Below are positions 11,511 through 24,447 of a DNA stretch of 64,000 nt, one piece after another (positions within the stretch are counted from its first letter, which is position 1; every line of letters starts with the position of its first letter). This DNA comes from Siniperca chuatsi. Lineage: Eukaryota; Chordata; Actinopteri; Centrarchiformes; Sinipercidae. The notes under the pieces were generated by a model that saw only the letters and a list, made by a program, of their open reading frames with translations, was not told where the DNA came from and did not search any database. A program made the position numbers and the translations under genes. The stretch covers positions 3,860,175 through 3,924,174 of the forward strand of contig NC_058046.1 of assembly GCF_020085105.1 (NCBI RefSeq). The letters are read 5' to 3'.

Positions 11511-12912
11511 CTGCAGATGTTTTCTGCATTAAACCAAGACCATGATCTTTCCCTAACCTTACCCAGGTGCTGCCAGTGCCTAAACATAACCATAAAAAGT
11601 TTGATACTACTGCAGTCACTGCAAGCAGATATTGTATTGCAAGATCGGATATTTAGTTGGAAAACAAAAGAAATAAGTTGACAGTGTCACATTTCAAACT
11701 AGTTGTAATTGGACATCATTTCTAGGAAAGAGGGCTACCTCAAAAGTGCAGCTACGGAGATAACGAACAAAAGAACTAGCTCAACCATCTCCATTGCAAG
11801 CCTTCTGCTCACTGCGAACATTGCTCTCTATCACATACTACATCTGTTTAGGGTGGTGATGGGTGAATTGGGGGAAATCTGATGCTGGACTATAAAAACC
11901 CATGGTGTAGGAATCTACTGCCAGTAACCCCTTGTGTATTCACATAAATCCTTTTTTACTGTCAGTGGGCATGATGTTGAAAGTTTAGCATGGTTTCAAA
12001 TGGGTTTTCAACAGTCACAGAGTAACCTTGTCACTTAAGCATATTCTTTTTGTGGCAAGCTCCCAACAGAGGTGCCCTGTGCACACAGAGGGGTTCAGAC
12101 AGCGAGCTAACAAGGCTGTAAAAGAAAAGTTCAGATCAAAAGTATCGATTTCACACAGCGAGAGAGTCCTGGCCTGCGGCCCTGAACACACACACCACGA
12201 TCTGTTTTAAAGTCATAATCCAGGGTTTACACAAGACCGGCTCCTCCCGCTGCTGTCTGATTAGGATATCGCTGTCACATCATTATCTTTTGAAGGTCTA
12301 AATATATACAAACAGCATCGTCCTCTGTGCACTTGCACTATTTCTGACCCACAAAGCACTCAATCTACAGGTCCGCTGACAGGGACAAATTTACACATCA
12401 AGTCCACTCTGAGATGATCCTTGTGCATCCACATGCCTGTGACAGAGTGTCTCTCCCTCTGGGACTCTACCTGTCTTCAAGGCACGTCTGAGTCTTGGAT
12501 TCTTCACATCGTGGAGATGGCGAAGACTCCGGAGGTTAGATATTTAGGTTGCACCTGTTTCCCGGCCTCAGACGCCTTTCTGCCTTCTACAGAAGAGCGT
12601 GGATGTAGAACGGATTCAGTACAGTTCACTGAAAACTTTGCCAAAAGGATGAATGTGTTACTGCTCAGTTAATAAACCGATGTATAATAAAATGTAGTCC
12701 ATGTTACTGTTGTGTGGTCCTGTAATCATTTAGTATTTTTTCTCTGTCTGCCGTTTGACCCTTAGCTGTTGTAACTCATGTACTCTCTTGTTTCACTATC
12801 AATCTCTGTTTATAAGATTTAGTGTCATTCAACTTCTGCTGCCTGTTTTGTGGTTTTGTTGCCTCTATTTTTTTCTTTAGGGGTGTGACATTCACATTCA
12901 CCATTCCAAGGG

Positions 12913-12938
12913 TATATATATATATATATATATATATA
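12913..12938 (+). repeat. (TA)n microsatellite
   Basis: Thirteen uninterrupted TA units. Confidence 0.92.
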
Positions 12939-14395
12939 GTTTCCACTTTATTAAGCACTGCTAGTTAAAGCTTAAACAGCCAATGAATCCTACCTTTATG
13001 AACGTGTAATTTTCAGTTTTTGGTGGCCTCATTTATATCAACAAGGGTAGACTAAATATAAGAAACACCTGTCAGTATGTTAGAGTACAATTCAACAGCA
13101 CCACAGACTACAGCCTTCAAAATTACCATTAAGTTAAATCAACACCTCTCTTTAACAACCAAACAAAAACTGAATGTACTGTATATCGCACTTGCACACA
13201 CTTTATTTCTTTCTTTTCCCTTTTTTTATTTGTGGAAGTTTAGTATTAAGATATAAAGTATATATGTATTATTATTTTATAGTATTATTCTCTTTTATTC
13301 CTGAAATATCTAATACATAATGTCTGAATTTTAGCAAATACAAAAAAAGATAACTTATTATTAAAGTTACAGCTTGCAAATGGGCTAACATGAGTGCATG
13401 ACACACATTTGTACAAAGGACACTGTTTCAAATTAAGAATTGCGGCAACAAATTGAACAAAAACTACTTTACAGATGTTCATTTATTTAGTCTAACATGA
13501 GCACAAGGGACAATAACCAGGACAATAATGTCTAACTTTGCAGCATTTAATCAATGTTTTGTACTAATAAACAAATAATTTAATTTAAAAAAAGTCAATA
13601 CACATCTTAATGAAGATGTACAATAACTACACGTGTTAACATCAAGTAACTGAAAAAACTATGCATTAACAAAAATTATGCATCAGTCTTGATGTAAAAT
13701 TTTAACAAATCACAATTGATGATGTAACTTTTCAACCACATATATTTTGACTATTTTGTAAAGTTATAAGTGATAAGACAGTCAATGCAATTAAGTTGCA
13801 TTTAGAAATTTTATTTATGAAGTCACACAAACACACAAACCTGGAAAAATGTGATTCTATTGGCAATTACAGTAAGTTATATAAAGTATATTAAATCCAT
13901 TAAAATTAAAAAATACAGTACAATACATTTTTCTAATTTTGTACTTAAATTTCAACTTTGTGCTTGAAATGGTTTTGTAAAGGAAATATTTTTTCCACTT
14001 GCTGACTATCTCAGTCTTTTCTGTATTTACAGCAGGTTGGCTGCTGTTTGACATCCATGATGTAGTGACTGATTTCACGCAGCAGGAGCTGAATATGGTC
14101 GTATAACTTTGTTACACATTCCACTGCTGCTTTTGAAGTACATCTCCATAACAGCCACGGCATACAGTTTTCTTGGAGGCCGGGTAGGCATGCTGTCCCC
14201 CCTCCCGACTTCTTCTACCCCTCTTCATGTCATGAAAGTCAACCCAACTTTATCAGTCCCAGTAATGACCGGAACACGAGGCAGGGCTCAGGTTGAGAGT
14301 TGGCCCGTCGTGTGCCTGTCTTTCCGGACGACAGCTAAAACAGCAGAGGACATCTTACTTATTTACAACCGGCAGCCGTCCACTTTAAGCTTACA

Positions 14396-14437
14396 ACACC
14401 ACCACCACCACCACCACACACACACACACACACACAA
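14396..14437 (+). repeat. (CAC)n-(CA)n compound microsatellite
   Basis: Seven CAC units merge into about eleven CA units; the frame through it reads as a His run. Confidence 0.9.
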
Positions 14438-14562
14438 ATACAACCATCTCCTCCGAGACCGCAGAGGAAATGTATGGTAAAACTAGACGGAACAAATTTT
14501 TTACACTGCTGAGAGCACATGTCATTTCAAATCTGATTTAATTACACTCCTGTTTAGACAGA

Positions 14563-14640
14563 GGCAGGCAGTGGTGGAAGAAGTATTCAGATCATTTACT
14601 TGAGTGAAAGCAGCAACAGGAGTCCTTGAGGACCTGTGAC
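14563..14640 (+). mobile_element. End fragment of a dispersed fish repeat (CAGTGGTGGAAGAAGT end)
   Basis: The motif CAGTGGTGGAAGAAGTATTC followed by a TTACTTGAGTGAAAG-like stretch is the familiar terminus of a very common teleost miniature element. Only one end is seen here. Recognition is from memory. Confidence 0.45.
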
Positions 14641-15986
14641 TGATCAATGTTTTTTTAATAACATTGGCATGAGCTACATGCCACCATGCATCATGATTGG
14701 GCAGTTTAAAGTGTCATTCTGCATAAGATGAAATAAAACAGCACATTTTTTACCATTTTCCAAAATGGAAATACTTTGCAAAAAAAAAGTAAAGAAAAAG
14801 TTAAAATTGTACTTAAAGAGGAATTTTATGTTGGCGTCCCCATTGAATTCACATGTGAGGAATTGGATTTCCCCCCCAAAAATGTATAAAATCAGTACAT
14901 ACATTACAGTGACATTTGACTTGACATCACATAAAGGAGGGCAGCCAAGAAGGTCAAATTTAACAATAACAAATATGGATCCTAATGCTAGTTGGGACAG
15001 TAGTGAGGTTTAAAATACATATTCATGTGCATATGATGGACCATATTCTTGTAATTTTGAGCGTGAGGGAACCAGTGGGCAGGTTTTGGTTGAGTGACCA
15101 TCGTTAGCTAACGATACCTAACACTGTGTTGTTTCACATCAGTTTGCTAGCATATATCAGTCAATACCAGGAAGGGATACGGGAGAAACTGTTACGATGA
15201 CGTATAATCGCTAGAAAAATGCTGGAAATATTGCACGGTAACTGTAGTTTTATGGATGCTAACAAATTATTTGTTGTTTAACTTTGTTACAATCACGAGG
15301 CTTCGAATTTTAATATCAAGTGTTGTAGAATACACATTTGTCTTTTTCCTTCAGAATTTGAACAGTAAATCCCAGGAACACGTTTCACTTTTTCCAAAGA
15401 CAGACGAAAGCAAACCTCAATCAGAGATTGCACTGAGTTACAGAAGCTAGCGGAAGAGCGGCTAAACCTGGAGTTGATATGAAAACATTGGCTCTCTATT
15501 AGGACTGTCACATTTTTCATTTGACATTCCAACTGTCGTTCAAGCGTGGGAAAAGTTTCAAACAGGCTGTGCCTTGTACTTCCAGCAGGGGACGTCCCTG
15601 TCTTTATGCTGACTTTGTAAAACACAGCTGCCTTACAGTAACGTTAGCTTGTGAGGCAGCAGAGGCACGGTGAATAACCCGCACACACTGGATTTAGCCT
15701 GGAAACACTTAACTATCTTTTTTTTTTATTTGTTCGAAAACCTGAACAAATGACATGTTCATTCAAATGCTTCCCATTTGAATCTTTTGAAAAAGTGAAA
15801 GCCCTACTGTCTATTCAGGAGCTTTCGAGCTATAAGCACTAAACCCAAACTGCTCCGGTTTCTGATGTGATGTGAATGTAAAGCAGGAATACGTTGAAAA
15901 GTTATATTTTTAAATACGTAAGAATGAAAGAGTATGTTCTTCTTGTAAAAATCAGGAATTAAGAAGAATATAAGAACATATCTCCG

Positions 15987-15988
<2 letters not shown>

Positions 15989-16030
<42 letters not shown>

Positions 16031-16040
16031 CGTGTGTGTT
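15989..16040 (+). repeat. (TG)n microsatellite
   Basis: About twenty TG units followed by interrupted TGCG units. Confidence 0.93.
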
Positions 16041-16750
16041 TAATACATGGGAGTTCAAGTGTGTAATCAGGCCCAGTAAAAAGTCCAAATAAAGATGTAT
16101 GGTGGCCCAGGGGTGGGCCAGATGCAGAGGTGGATAATGGATTAGTGAAGATCAGTGTTGTTCAGTCCGGCTGTTTCCTGTGAGGAAAAGCAGACCAGAT
16201 TTATCTTCTGTCCTCCGTCCCATGGCCACCCAGGGACCACTTAAAGGAAACAGATCTAAGTCTGATGTGTAAATATCTTCAGAAGGGATTTTCCGAGAGG
16301 AAAAATGGATGTGCCATCATGAGTCGACCAGAACAGAACAGAACAAGAGAAGAAGAGTCTTTGAAATCCTGTGACCTGTAGATTGTTAAAAAAGTTTCTG
16401 GAGCGAAAAACAGATTAACTCTACACAGAAACTCTTGTAGTCCCTTTTTTCTTGTGTCCTTGAAGAACTCCTGTTGCACTTTGGTTCCAGTTTGGAAAAG
16501 TAAGTTTTTAGGCATAGGCAATGGTCTAGAAACTAGTTGGCTCAGAGGCAGTCTTGTGTTATGATGTACTAATTAATTTCTAGCTGCATGCTCAGTTGCA
16601 GCAACAGCAGATTTAGATTAGATTAGTTGTACATGTGAAGCAATCTTGGGAAGTGCTGAAAAAAAGCACGCATGGCATGCACATCAACTCTTCCCCAAAT
16701 ACATCATTGTCTGCATCTACTTCTTAGGTCCTGAAAACCTGTTTTGGGAT

Positions 16751-16872
16751 TTGTTGGGTCTGGGTAAATAATATTATAAAGAGTACGGTCTAGACCTGCT
16801 CTATAGGAAAAGTGCAATGAGATAACTTCTGTTATGAATTGGCGCTACATAAATAAAATTGAATTGAATTGT
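16751..16872 (+). mobile_element. Single arm of the foldback repeat family
   Basis: It matches the right arm of 11258-11510 in direct orientation and the left arm in inverted orientation, including the TCTAGACC block missing from the right arm there. It ends in GAATTGAATTG units, which look like a simple-repeat tail. Confidence 0.65.
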
Positions 16873-18349
16873 TTGCCACTAAGAAAGTAGGATCAGTCTT
16901 CTGCATGTCTCTGAAATGTAAGAACATTTATATTATGCATCTTGAAATCTATTCAGTGAGTATGGAACACTCACCCTTAGTAGTATTGAAAGGGAAAATT
17001 CTCAAACCACTCCTGCAGCATAATCCACTTCTGTTGATCCCTGAGCTAATTTTGGCAAAAATATGGGATTAAAATCTGTCCATTGTGAAAAGAAGTTAGT
17101 ATGGGAATCAATTGTAGCCACAGGTGTGCTTGCAAGCAGCCTAATCCGTGCCGGGAAAAACTTCTAGCTTTTACGGCCAAAGGTTGTATTCAAAAGACCA
17201 ATTTTAGGTGGAAAATCACATTTTTTTATGGCAGTTAAAACAAGAAAAATCACTGACTCTAAAAGGTAGAAGCAGAAGAGCACAATGTTAATGGTTTTTA
17301 AGCTTTCACATTTTATGCTTTTATTTTGCGGCCAATATGATGTATCTGGGAATCATTCTACTGTACAGAAAATGTCTCAGGCTGGTGTAAAGAGGCAAGA
17401 GACAACAACAGACAACTTCATCTGGCCACGAAAATAAGGTGAAAGACTGCCAATTTTACTACAAATAGCATTTATGTGGCTTCTTGTTTGCATTAAGTAA
17501 AACATTTCAAAATGAAAGGGTGAGGGTTGAGATACAATGAAGGGTCACATTTTTTGATGAGTTCTAAAATACCGCTACATTTCATTTTCAGCACGGACAC
17601 ATAATTGTTTCTCAAGACAAGCAGGTTGGCTCTTCATCACCGCCACTTCTAATATTCCAGTGGGCTGTTCAAAAGTATTTCATGGTAATATTGGTTTGAA
17701 TTTTTATGTATGTCTAATAATGAAGTGTTTATGTGGTACATAATGAAGTGTCACTGTAAATGCTTCAATCTTGATTTAATCTTTTGATTAAAAAATGTGA
17801 GTTAATAAACATAAACTTGTTTTTATATTTATATTTTAACCAGCAAAGAATGGTGTTTCAAGTATTTACATTTTTCTCCGGCACTAATGTCACAAAGTCA
17901 AATTCCAGCAGAACTACGCAAACATACTATCAGGCACACGCTTCAGCTCCATTCCTTTCTGTTGGATGGGCTCCAAGTTTAGGATTGCGATCAGCTGCTC
18001 TCAGCTGTTTTCACCAGGAGCTGAAGACCTCCAATAAAGCCTCCACAGGGAACATGTCATCACCTGAAATCCAACCTGCACACTTCTCCACCTCGGCCTC
18101 GGTCCCGAACTCTGCAGGAACCAGAACCTGGTCCAGGACGAATATTGCTGCCATGTTCACTCACGCACCTTAACTCTTGGCTATGTGAGTGCATAGAATG
18201 CTGTTTTGTACATATGTGGAGTTTTCTGCTCCTGGTCTGCACTGAAGTTGCAGGGCTGGTTTTAATAAGACAGACTCTGATTTTTGCTTAGAACTATCAT
18301 TCTAATGGTTCTGAACACAGAGATGTAGACTCAGCAGGGCCGTTGAATG

Positions 18350-18725
18350 CAATCAATCATTTACTTGGTAAGAGTTCAAAGCACACTTCAGCAACAGGTA
18401 ATCAGTCAGCGAGGGAAAACTAAGCAGGCAAGGGGCAGTCAGGCAAAACCGGAACGAAGGCTGGATCGCTAAGACTGCATAGCACATTAGACGATCTGGC
18501 AAATGACTGGGGAAAGAGGGCTGGTATATATGGAGACAATGCAAGAATTGGGAACAGGTGTGCTGGCGTGTGAGGGGATCAGGTGACTGGGATTGGTGGG
18601 AACACACTGAGGGCAACTACAGGGCAGGTGGGGAACAGCATGTATCTGAAATGACAGATGGTAATGACTGAAAAAACAGGAAAAAGAGCTAAAATGTGCT
18701 AAATGACTAAACAGAAGTAGCCATT
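18350..18725. mobile_element. Probable dispersed repeat, family not assigned
   Basis: A purine-rich stretch with the AACAGGTG and GGCAAAACCGG-type wording seen in fish LTR-like repeats. It has no clear terminal repeats and only loose resemblance to 29880-30315 and 32824-33330. Reported with low confidence. Confidence 0.3.
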
Positions 18726-19639
18726 GTTACAATCATATAGAGTTCAGATAAGATGTCTGTGTTGCACGAAGCCACACGTTACACAGGACTCATTTGCTAT
18801 GGGTAAATACAGCAGATCAAGCTACAGCTTCAAGCTGCTCGTCTTAGTTTATTACACACAGAAAAGTCAACTCTTTTCCATTTGATAACCAACATTTTTG
18901 GTTCTGAGATATAGGAGTACGGTAGGTTAGCTAACTTTGTAGATTTCAAATTCGATCAGTCTTGGATTTTTGTGCAGGTAAAGTCAAAGTACAGTCAAGG
19001 TAAAGTAAAAGCTAAACCAAAGGCATTAGTGTGCTTCACACCAAGTGCTTGTCAGATGGCTGAACAGGGTCCTGAAACCCCCTCCTGTCACACCTTTCTG
19101 ATGTTGGAATTGGGGACTGCATCCTCCAATCTTTCCAAATCTTTAACTTTCCAAAACTGAAAATCCGACAAGCACCCCTACTCCACACAGGATTTGAACG
19201 TCTCTGTCAAGTTCCCTTTTTTCACTCTTCTCACGGCTACTTCTGTTATTTTTGTGTGTACAACCATTTGAATGCCTTTGAGGAGAGGCTGCCCAAAATT
19301 GTCTCAGCCCTTTAACTACAAACACTTTTGCATGTAGACATATTTGGGCAACACTTCGTACAAGCTGCTTTGTTTGAAGCACACAGATGCCTTAAGACTG
19401 GTCTATTTCTGCTGACCAGTCTCACATATCTTAGGGAAACCAGTAGCTGTCTCCGCCCAGTGGAAATTATCTCAAAATGGAACTTTGGCTCTTGGAACTC
19501 AAAATAAGCATGTTTTTCCTAATTCCTGAAAATTTGAAGATACAGGGTTCCTGCCACAGTGTCATTGCCTATTTGTTTGCAATTTCTCACTTGTTGAATG
19601 TTTTCTTTTTATTTTTCACCTTTATGATTTTTTTGGCAC

Positions 19640-19762
19640 ATGCTCTGCTGCGACAACACAGTCTGTACCACCTTGTTTTGAAAGTTATTTTGTGTGCAGA
19701 CTGTGAAAACAAATTTCCTCTATAGAGAACAATAAAGACTTAATCTGAATCTGAATCTTATG
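19640..19762 (+). mobile_element. Retroposon-like 3' tail
   Basis: A stretch ending CAATAAAGACTTAATCTG and then repeated CTGAAT units has the form of the tail of fish LINE/SINE copies, in which AATAAAG is followed by a short tandem tail. The 5' part is not recognised. Confidence 0.4.
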
Positions 19763-21279
19763 TGATCTCTTTATTTTTAGTAAAGCCATGTGTCCTCTCC
19801 AAATGAACTCATGGTGACTCGGTAAGAGAAACTCGGTCGTAGAGGGTCCTCCATCCACAGCAATGCTTATTAACAGTGGATCAGAACCCCCAAAACACAC
19901 ACACCCTCCCTTCTTCTCCATGCTGACAGGTGGTGTGTTTGTAACAAGTAAACAGGTGTCGCTTTGTGGCTCCGCCAAGAGACAGCAAGCCAAAAAAACC
20001 CAACAACAAACAAGCAGCAGTGTCCCTGTCCTGCTAATTACTGTGTTGATCACCTTAGTCTGAAGTTTAGTTAAAATGCCTGGCTGCTGAGCCCAGGCTT
20101 TGCAGTTCAAATGCATGTCTCATTTCCCCCTGCGACTATCCTTTCTGCAAACTCTGTCTTCTCATTTCTCAGAGCTGTCTTTCAGAGCAGGCCTTGAAGT
20201 TTGAAAGAAGGAAGGTTCGGGGAAATGGGTATCTGTTGTAACTCAAAGAGGTTGTCAGCGGAGTGGGAACAACATGGCCTGCGGCAAATGGCGGACACTG
20301 CAGACGACACGTCGGCGAGGCTCCGGAGGGGCTGCTGATGGTGGGAAGTGCTGAAGGGGACGTCCCACGATGTGTTTGTGGATTCAGTGACACTTTTGAC
20401 GTAACACTCCTTAAAGTCAATACAATCAGCTGGCAGTAATTTGTTTATGTGTGTCGATGAAAATGGCCTCTTCACACTGCAGGGTATGTCTTCGTTCTTG
20501 TACAAAGCATTAGTATAAACACTGTAAATCATACGTGAAGAGGGTTGATGAATATGAAAGGAACTTGGCTGACCTCATTAGCCGTAGCAGAAGCAACCAC
20601 AGAAAAGCCTGAGGAACCATCTTAAAATATTGGGTGGCCAAAGAATATGTACACACAAACTAAGTGTGCCCGAGTAATCTGACTCCCACGAACGGGCTCA
20701 GAGATCAAAATAATATACAACAATCTGAGGCACAGCTCATTAATTCTGACCCATACATGCAGGACAAGCAAATGCTGCAACTAATTAATTTGTCCACATC
20801 AGTCAAGTATGAAACTGGAAAACCTGCACACTGTCAAAGATGAGCTTTGGGGGACTCTTGTGTGCTGGTTTTCTCAAGACGTCTCTGCCATTTACGATCT
20901 CACAACTGCCCTGGGATTGCAGCAAGAAGGAACAGCGTTCCGCTTTTTTAAGGCAAATAGTTAATGTAGAGCTGTTGACACCCAATATTTAGTTCTGTTA
21001 TTCAGTTTTCTTTAATTTGACCTTTTTTTTATGTCAAAATTGTTTTCAACTCAATTATTTCCACCAGAATTTTGTTGTTAGATCAGAGAGTGAAATGTGA
21101 TTTAGACCGTCTTTTTGGTAACTTAGACAAAATGCTGTTAATTGCTATATGGGTTAGCCGCTCTTAAAAGAATACTCCCCTGTACACCTGGGATTTAAGT
21201 ATCAAGTACGTAAGAATGACACACACAAGCATTTTTTTTATCTGACGTCACTACCGGCAGGACAACATAATTTGTCTGT

Positions 21280-21560
21280 GTTTTATGATGTCACATGCTG
21301 TGGTTGAGGTTTGGTTAGGTTTAAGCACTAATATGACCAGGGCAAGTTTAGGGAAACATCACTTAAAATGAGTGTTAAAATGACTACTTTGTTAAGCCTA
21401 AGGAACCTTTGTCACAATGGTTACAGTAATGACCACATTAACGACGTGGTTAAGGTTCGGGAACGATCGTAGTCATGGTTAAAAGAACCCACCGTCGACT
21501 GGCAGTAGGAAGTGAGAAATGAACGGCAGTCTCCCGTGTAAAGTCAGACATTTTGTATAT
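21280..21560 (+). repeat. GGTTAGG/GGTTAAGGTT-type dispersed repeat
   Basis: Contains TGGTTAAGGTTCGGGAACGA, a GATCGTAGTCATGGTT block and a CAGTCTCCCGTGTAAAGTC block in order. A second copy with the same order (GGTTAAGGTTAGA, GATCGTGGTTAAG, TGGTCTCTGATTTTGAAGTC) lies at 58500-58650, so it is a dispersed family. Confidence 0.55.
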
Positions 21561-23199
21561 TTTTGTGTGTCTCTATAATGATGTCACGCTTCTTCCTCCT
21601 TTGCTCCCAACAAACAATGGTCTTAATTTCTACTGCCAGTAGACGGCTTTGTCACTTGAACGTAAACTTATTGTTCTTCAGAGTTAGAGGTCATGCAGAG
21701 TTGCATTTATTCTACAAATATGATTTCTATGTCAAGTGGGATTTTCTGTCCAAACACGGCATATTCTCCAAAGCTGAAATGAGAACATGATTTTACTTCT
21801 GTGGTTTTACTCTTTACATTCAAGGAAAGTGTCCTAGTATTAAACATACAGCTCAAAATAGCTTTTCTACAGTGACTATGCAGACTACTTAAGCACCACT
21901 GGGCATCAGAGGAGTATTGTCATTATGTTGATGATTGAGGCCTTGGCCGGTCAGATGCTCCCAAACTGTGCCCTCGACCCTCCAATTGATCACCGTCTCT
22001 GGGCTCAGACGGTTCAGGGCCGCAGCAGAACCTGCTGTCTGCTGTTTGCTTAGACTAAAAAGCTGCTAAAAGCTGGGATCAATCGGGCGGGAGAATCAAT
22101 CAGGATCATCCATGTTTATACGACTCAGGAGGATTACCTCACTGTTACTGGAATGGCCTCGCAGGAATGACTGGCCATTAGAACAGTGGGACTAAACACT
22201 GCCCTGCTGTTTACATAAAAGGTAATGTGGGTCCGGCCTCGGCTTTGTGCGCCAGAGACAATTAGGCCCCTATACAGGCCGTAATCCACCGCCGGGCACG
22301 AGGTAATCAAATTCAAACACAGCCGGGCCCCCGAAAACAATGAGGGATGGGATTACAATGAATGCATGTGAAGATAGAAAATGAATAAGCTTAACAGTGA
22401 ACATGTGCTGCAGTGACCAAGATTCCAAGTCTACCGCATCAGATGGATGGTTTTAAAATGCCCTGTATTTTAGCACTTTTGGTTGGTCAATAAGTATAAG
22501 CGTGAATTGAAATACTGCAGGTAAGGAATAGGTAGGTGTTCATTATTTTATTTTGTGTGATTCTTATTTTTAGATCTTAATAACTCTGATTAAGCACCTG
22601 CACCAGGCAATATCATTTTGCCTATAATTTGTTGTACAAATGATGCAAGTGTTTTTAAACAATGTCAGTCGACTTTACTAAAGCAGCTCCCTTCAACAAA
22701 CGCTGTAAGAGTCTCAGTAGGAAGTGCTGGCTGGTTAATTCATCGCTCTTTGAAACCTCAGAGATTGAGGTGCTTGGTGGGGCAGTTTAGGCCACTCAGC
22801 AGTCATTTCTGGAGCTCGCAGTAGAAAAAAAGTTAAGCTGTTAATCAATCTGAGAAATAAAAGATTGTCTTTTGTCTTACAGAGAAATAACCCAAACGTA
22901 TGTTACCGGACAAGTTCATACTTCTCAAGATTATCTGAAAACAATACCAGCATTCCTCCTGCCCATACTGGCCTCGAAGAGATCCCCTTCTAGTGCCTCT
23001 AGTGATGGGGGACAACATCCACAGTCCTTATGTATTCCAAAGCTTAGTGGAAGCTAGTTTGAGGTTTCAGCAGTACCAGTTAGACAAATCAAGTGTGCAT
23101 CTTCCAAAGTTAGTCTTTGTAGTTAAGTTACGTTAAGGGTTCAGTATGCTTGAAACGAAATTGGTTTGTGCGGCATGTTGTCGGACTGTGTCTAAAGGC

Positions 23200-23420
23200 A
23201 AATGTGTTTATACCAGTTTGTACCAAATGGCCACACTCAAGGGCGGGGTGAAAAGAAGCTGTCATAAAGAGCTGTGGCAAGCGATAAATAATTCAAACAG
23301 GGAAGAGAGGCCACACTTTTGGACAGTCTCTGCTCAGTTGTGCGCATGAAAAGTGATAATCGTGTGAAGAATGAAAAAAGAGCTTGAGAGAGAAGTTCAA
23401 ATTCTGCCTACTTTCTCAGC
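23200..23420 (+). repeat. Dispersed repeat, copy 1
   Basis: Shares TTGGACAGTCTCT, ATGAAAAGTGA, GTGTGAAGA and AAGTTCAAAT blocks in the same order as 28190-28360. No terminal repeats or coding potential seen. Confidence 0.5.
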
Positions 23421-24076
23421 TCCCCACACCTGGCCTACGGCTGTGTAAAACATGACAGAACAAGAAGAGAAGAAAGAGAAGGACTGTGTGTTTAAATGAG
23501 TGCATAGTGTATTGTTTTAACTATCCATTTTTGCAACAATCCACTATCTGATCATTACAGTGTCTCCTCTGCCACTGTGCACTGCTCAGAATACATCAGG
23601 CAGCTTGTCCTGTATGCATGTGGACGTATCAGATGATAAGGTGGACTAAAGCCTATAAATACGGCTGCCTGAGTCTCCCGGTGAGCCAGTGTTTAAAGCA
23701 CCTGCGCCACCTGATGATCTCTGCTGTCTGAACCCCGCCGTCCTCCCTCCTGTGCTTAACGTTTCGTTATTTCGGTTCATCTCTTCTTCTATGGAAAGAA
23801 GCGCCGTCAGAAGAGTCGTGTTTTCATGTATTTTCACGTATGAATTAATCGCGTCCTCGCTCTATTAAAACGATGTCTCCCTGTGCGTAAAATGCCGCGC
23901 TTAGTGCGTCCTGGCGCGGACGATTCCTTTGAAAATGTGCGGTGTCAGTCGCGTTTCCTTCACGCCCCGCTGCTGTGGATCGGTGCTGAGCAGGAGTGGC
24001 ATCTCGGCGACAAAATCTGGATGAAAGAGCGTCCTTTAGAGCTCAGGCATGCATCGAGTAGTGAGATCATTGGCGT

Positions 24077-24084
24077 TATAAATA
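24077..24084 (+). promoter_or_regulatory. FGF5: Candidate FGF5 TATA box (TATAAATA)
   Basis: A perfect TATAAATA 153 bases before the FGF5 start codon, in a locally GC-rich stretch (23880-24450). A start site about 30 bases downstream would leave a 5' UTR of about 130 bases. A second TATAAATA lies at 23654-23661. Inference from position. Confidence 0.5.
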
Positions 24085-24236
24085 TCCCCGTGCCAGCAGA
24101 ACAACTCCAGCTCCTGCAGCCGGGGTAATGCCCAGGAGCGCTGCAAGCGTGTGTGCGCACGGTTTCTGGCGCCCAGACCTCAGGAGCGACACCAAAATGC
24201 TAGAAGTGGCCTAGCGAGTGTCTCCTTTTTGGAAGC

Positions 24237-24447
24237 ATGAATGCTCCTCTTTACTTTCTGACCGTCGCTCACTTGATTTGCGCCGCCGCCGGAGCACACC
24301 ACGTCTCTTTGGAGCGCCAACTTCTGGAGGAGGAGATCAGTTCGGGACGCAGGACTTGCAGGCTCTACTGTAGGGTTGGCATCGGCTTCCATCTCCAGAT
24401 TCATCCCGACGGCAGAGTCAACGGCAGCCATGAGCCCAACCAGCTGA
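24237..24447 (+). CDS. FGF5: FGF5 exon 1 (coding part)
   Basis: Encodes the signal peptide, a short N-terminal linker and the first beta strands, residues 1-70 plus one base. Donor CTGA|GTAAGT at 24447/24448, phase 1. The ATG has A at -3. The mature N-terminus up to the trefoil is only about 20 residues. Confidence 0.93.

Larger units (their letters stand above)
6826..24000. other. PRDM8-FGF5 intergenic region, no gene recognised
   Basis: About 17 kb with no ORF that resembles a protein and no spliced gene I can support. It contains microsatellites, a foldback repeat (11258-11510) and a single-arm relative (16751-16872), two retroposon-like tails, a tandem-free fish dispersed repeat (21280-21560) and one GC-rich, gene-free stretch (about 21930-22360) that could be a regulatory element. 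Any PRDM8 or FGF5 enhancers probably lie here, but sequence alone does not show them. Confidence 0.6.

Noticed and set aside
14109..14480. 123-aa ORF with a His run
   Set aside because: The run comes from the CAC/CA microsatellite; no domain, splice or start context supports a gene.
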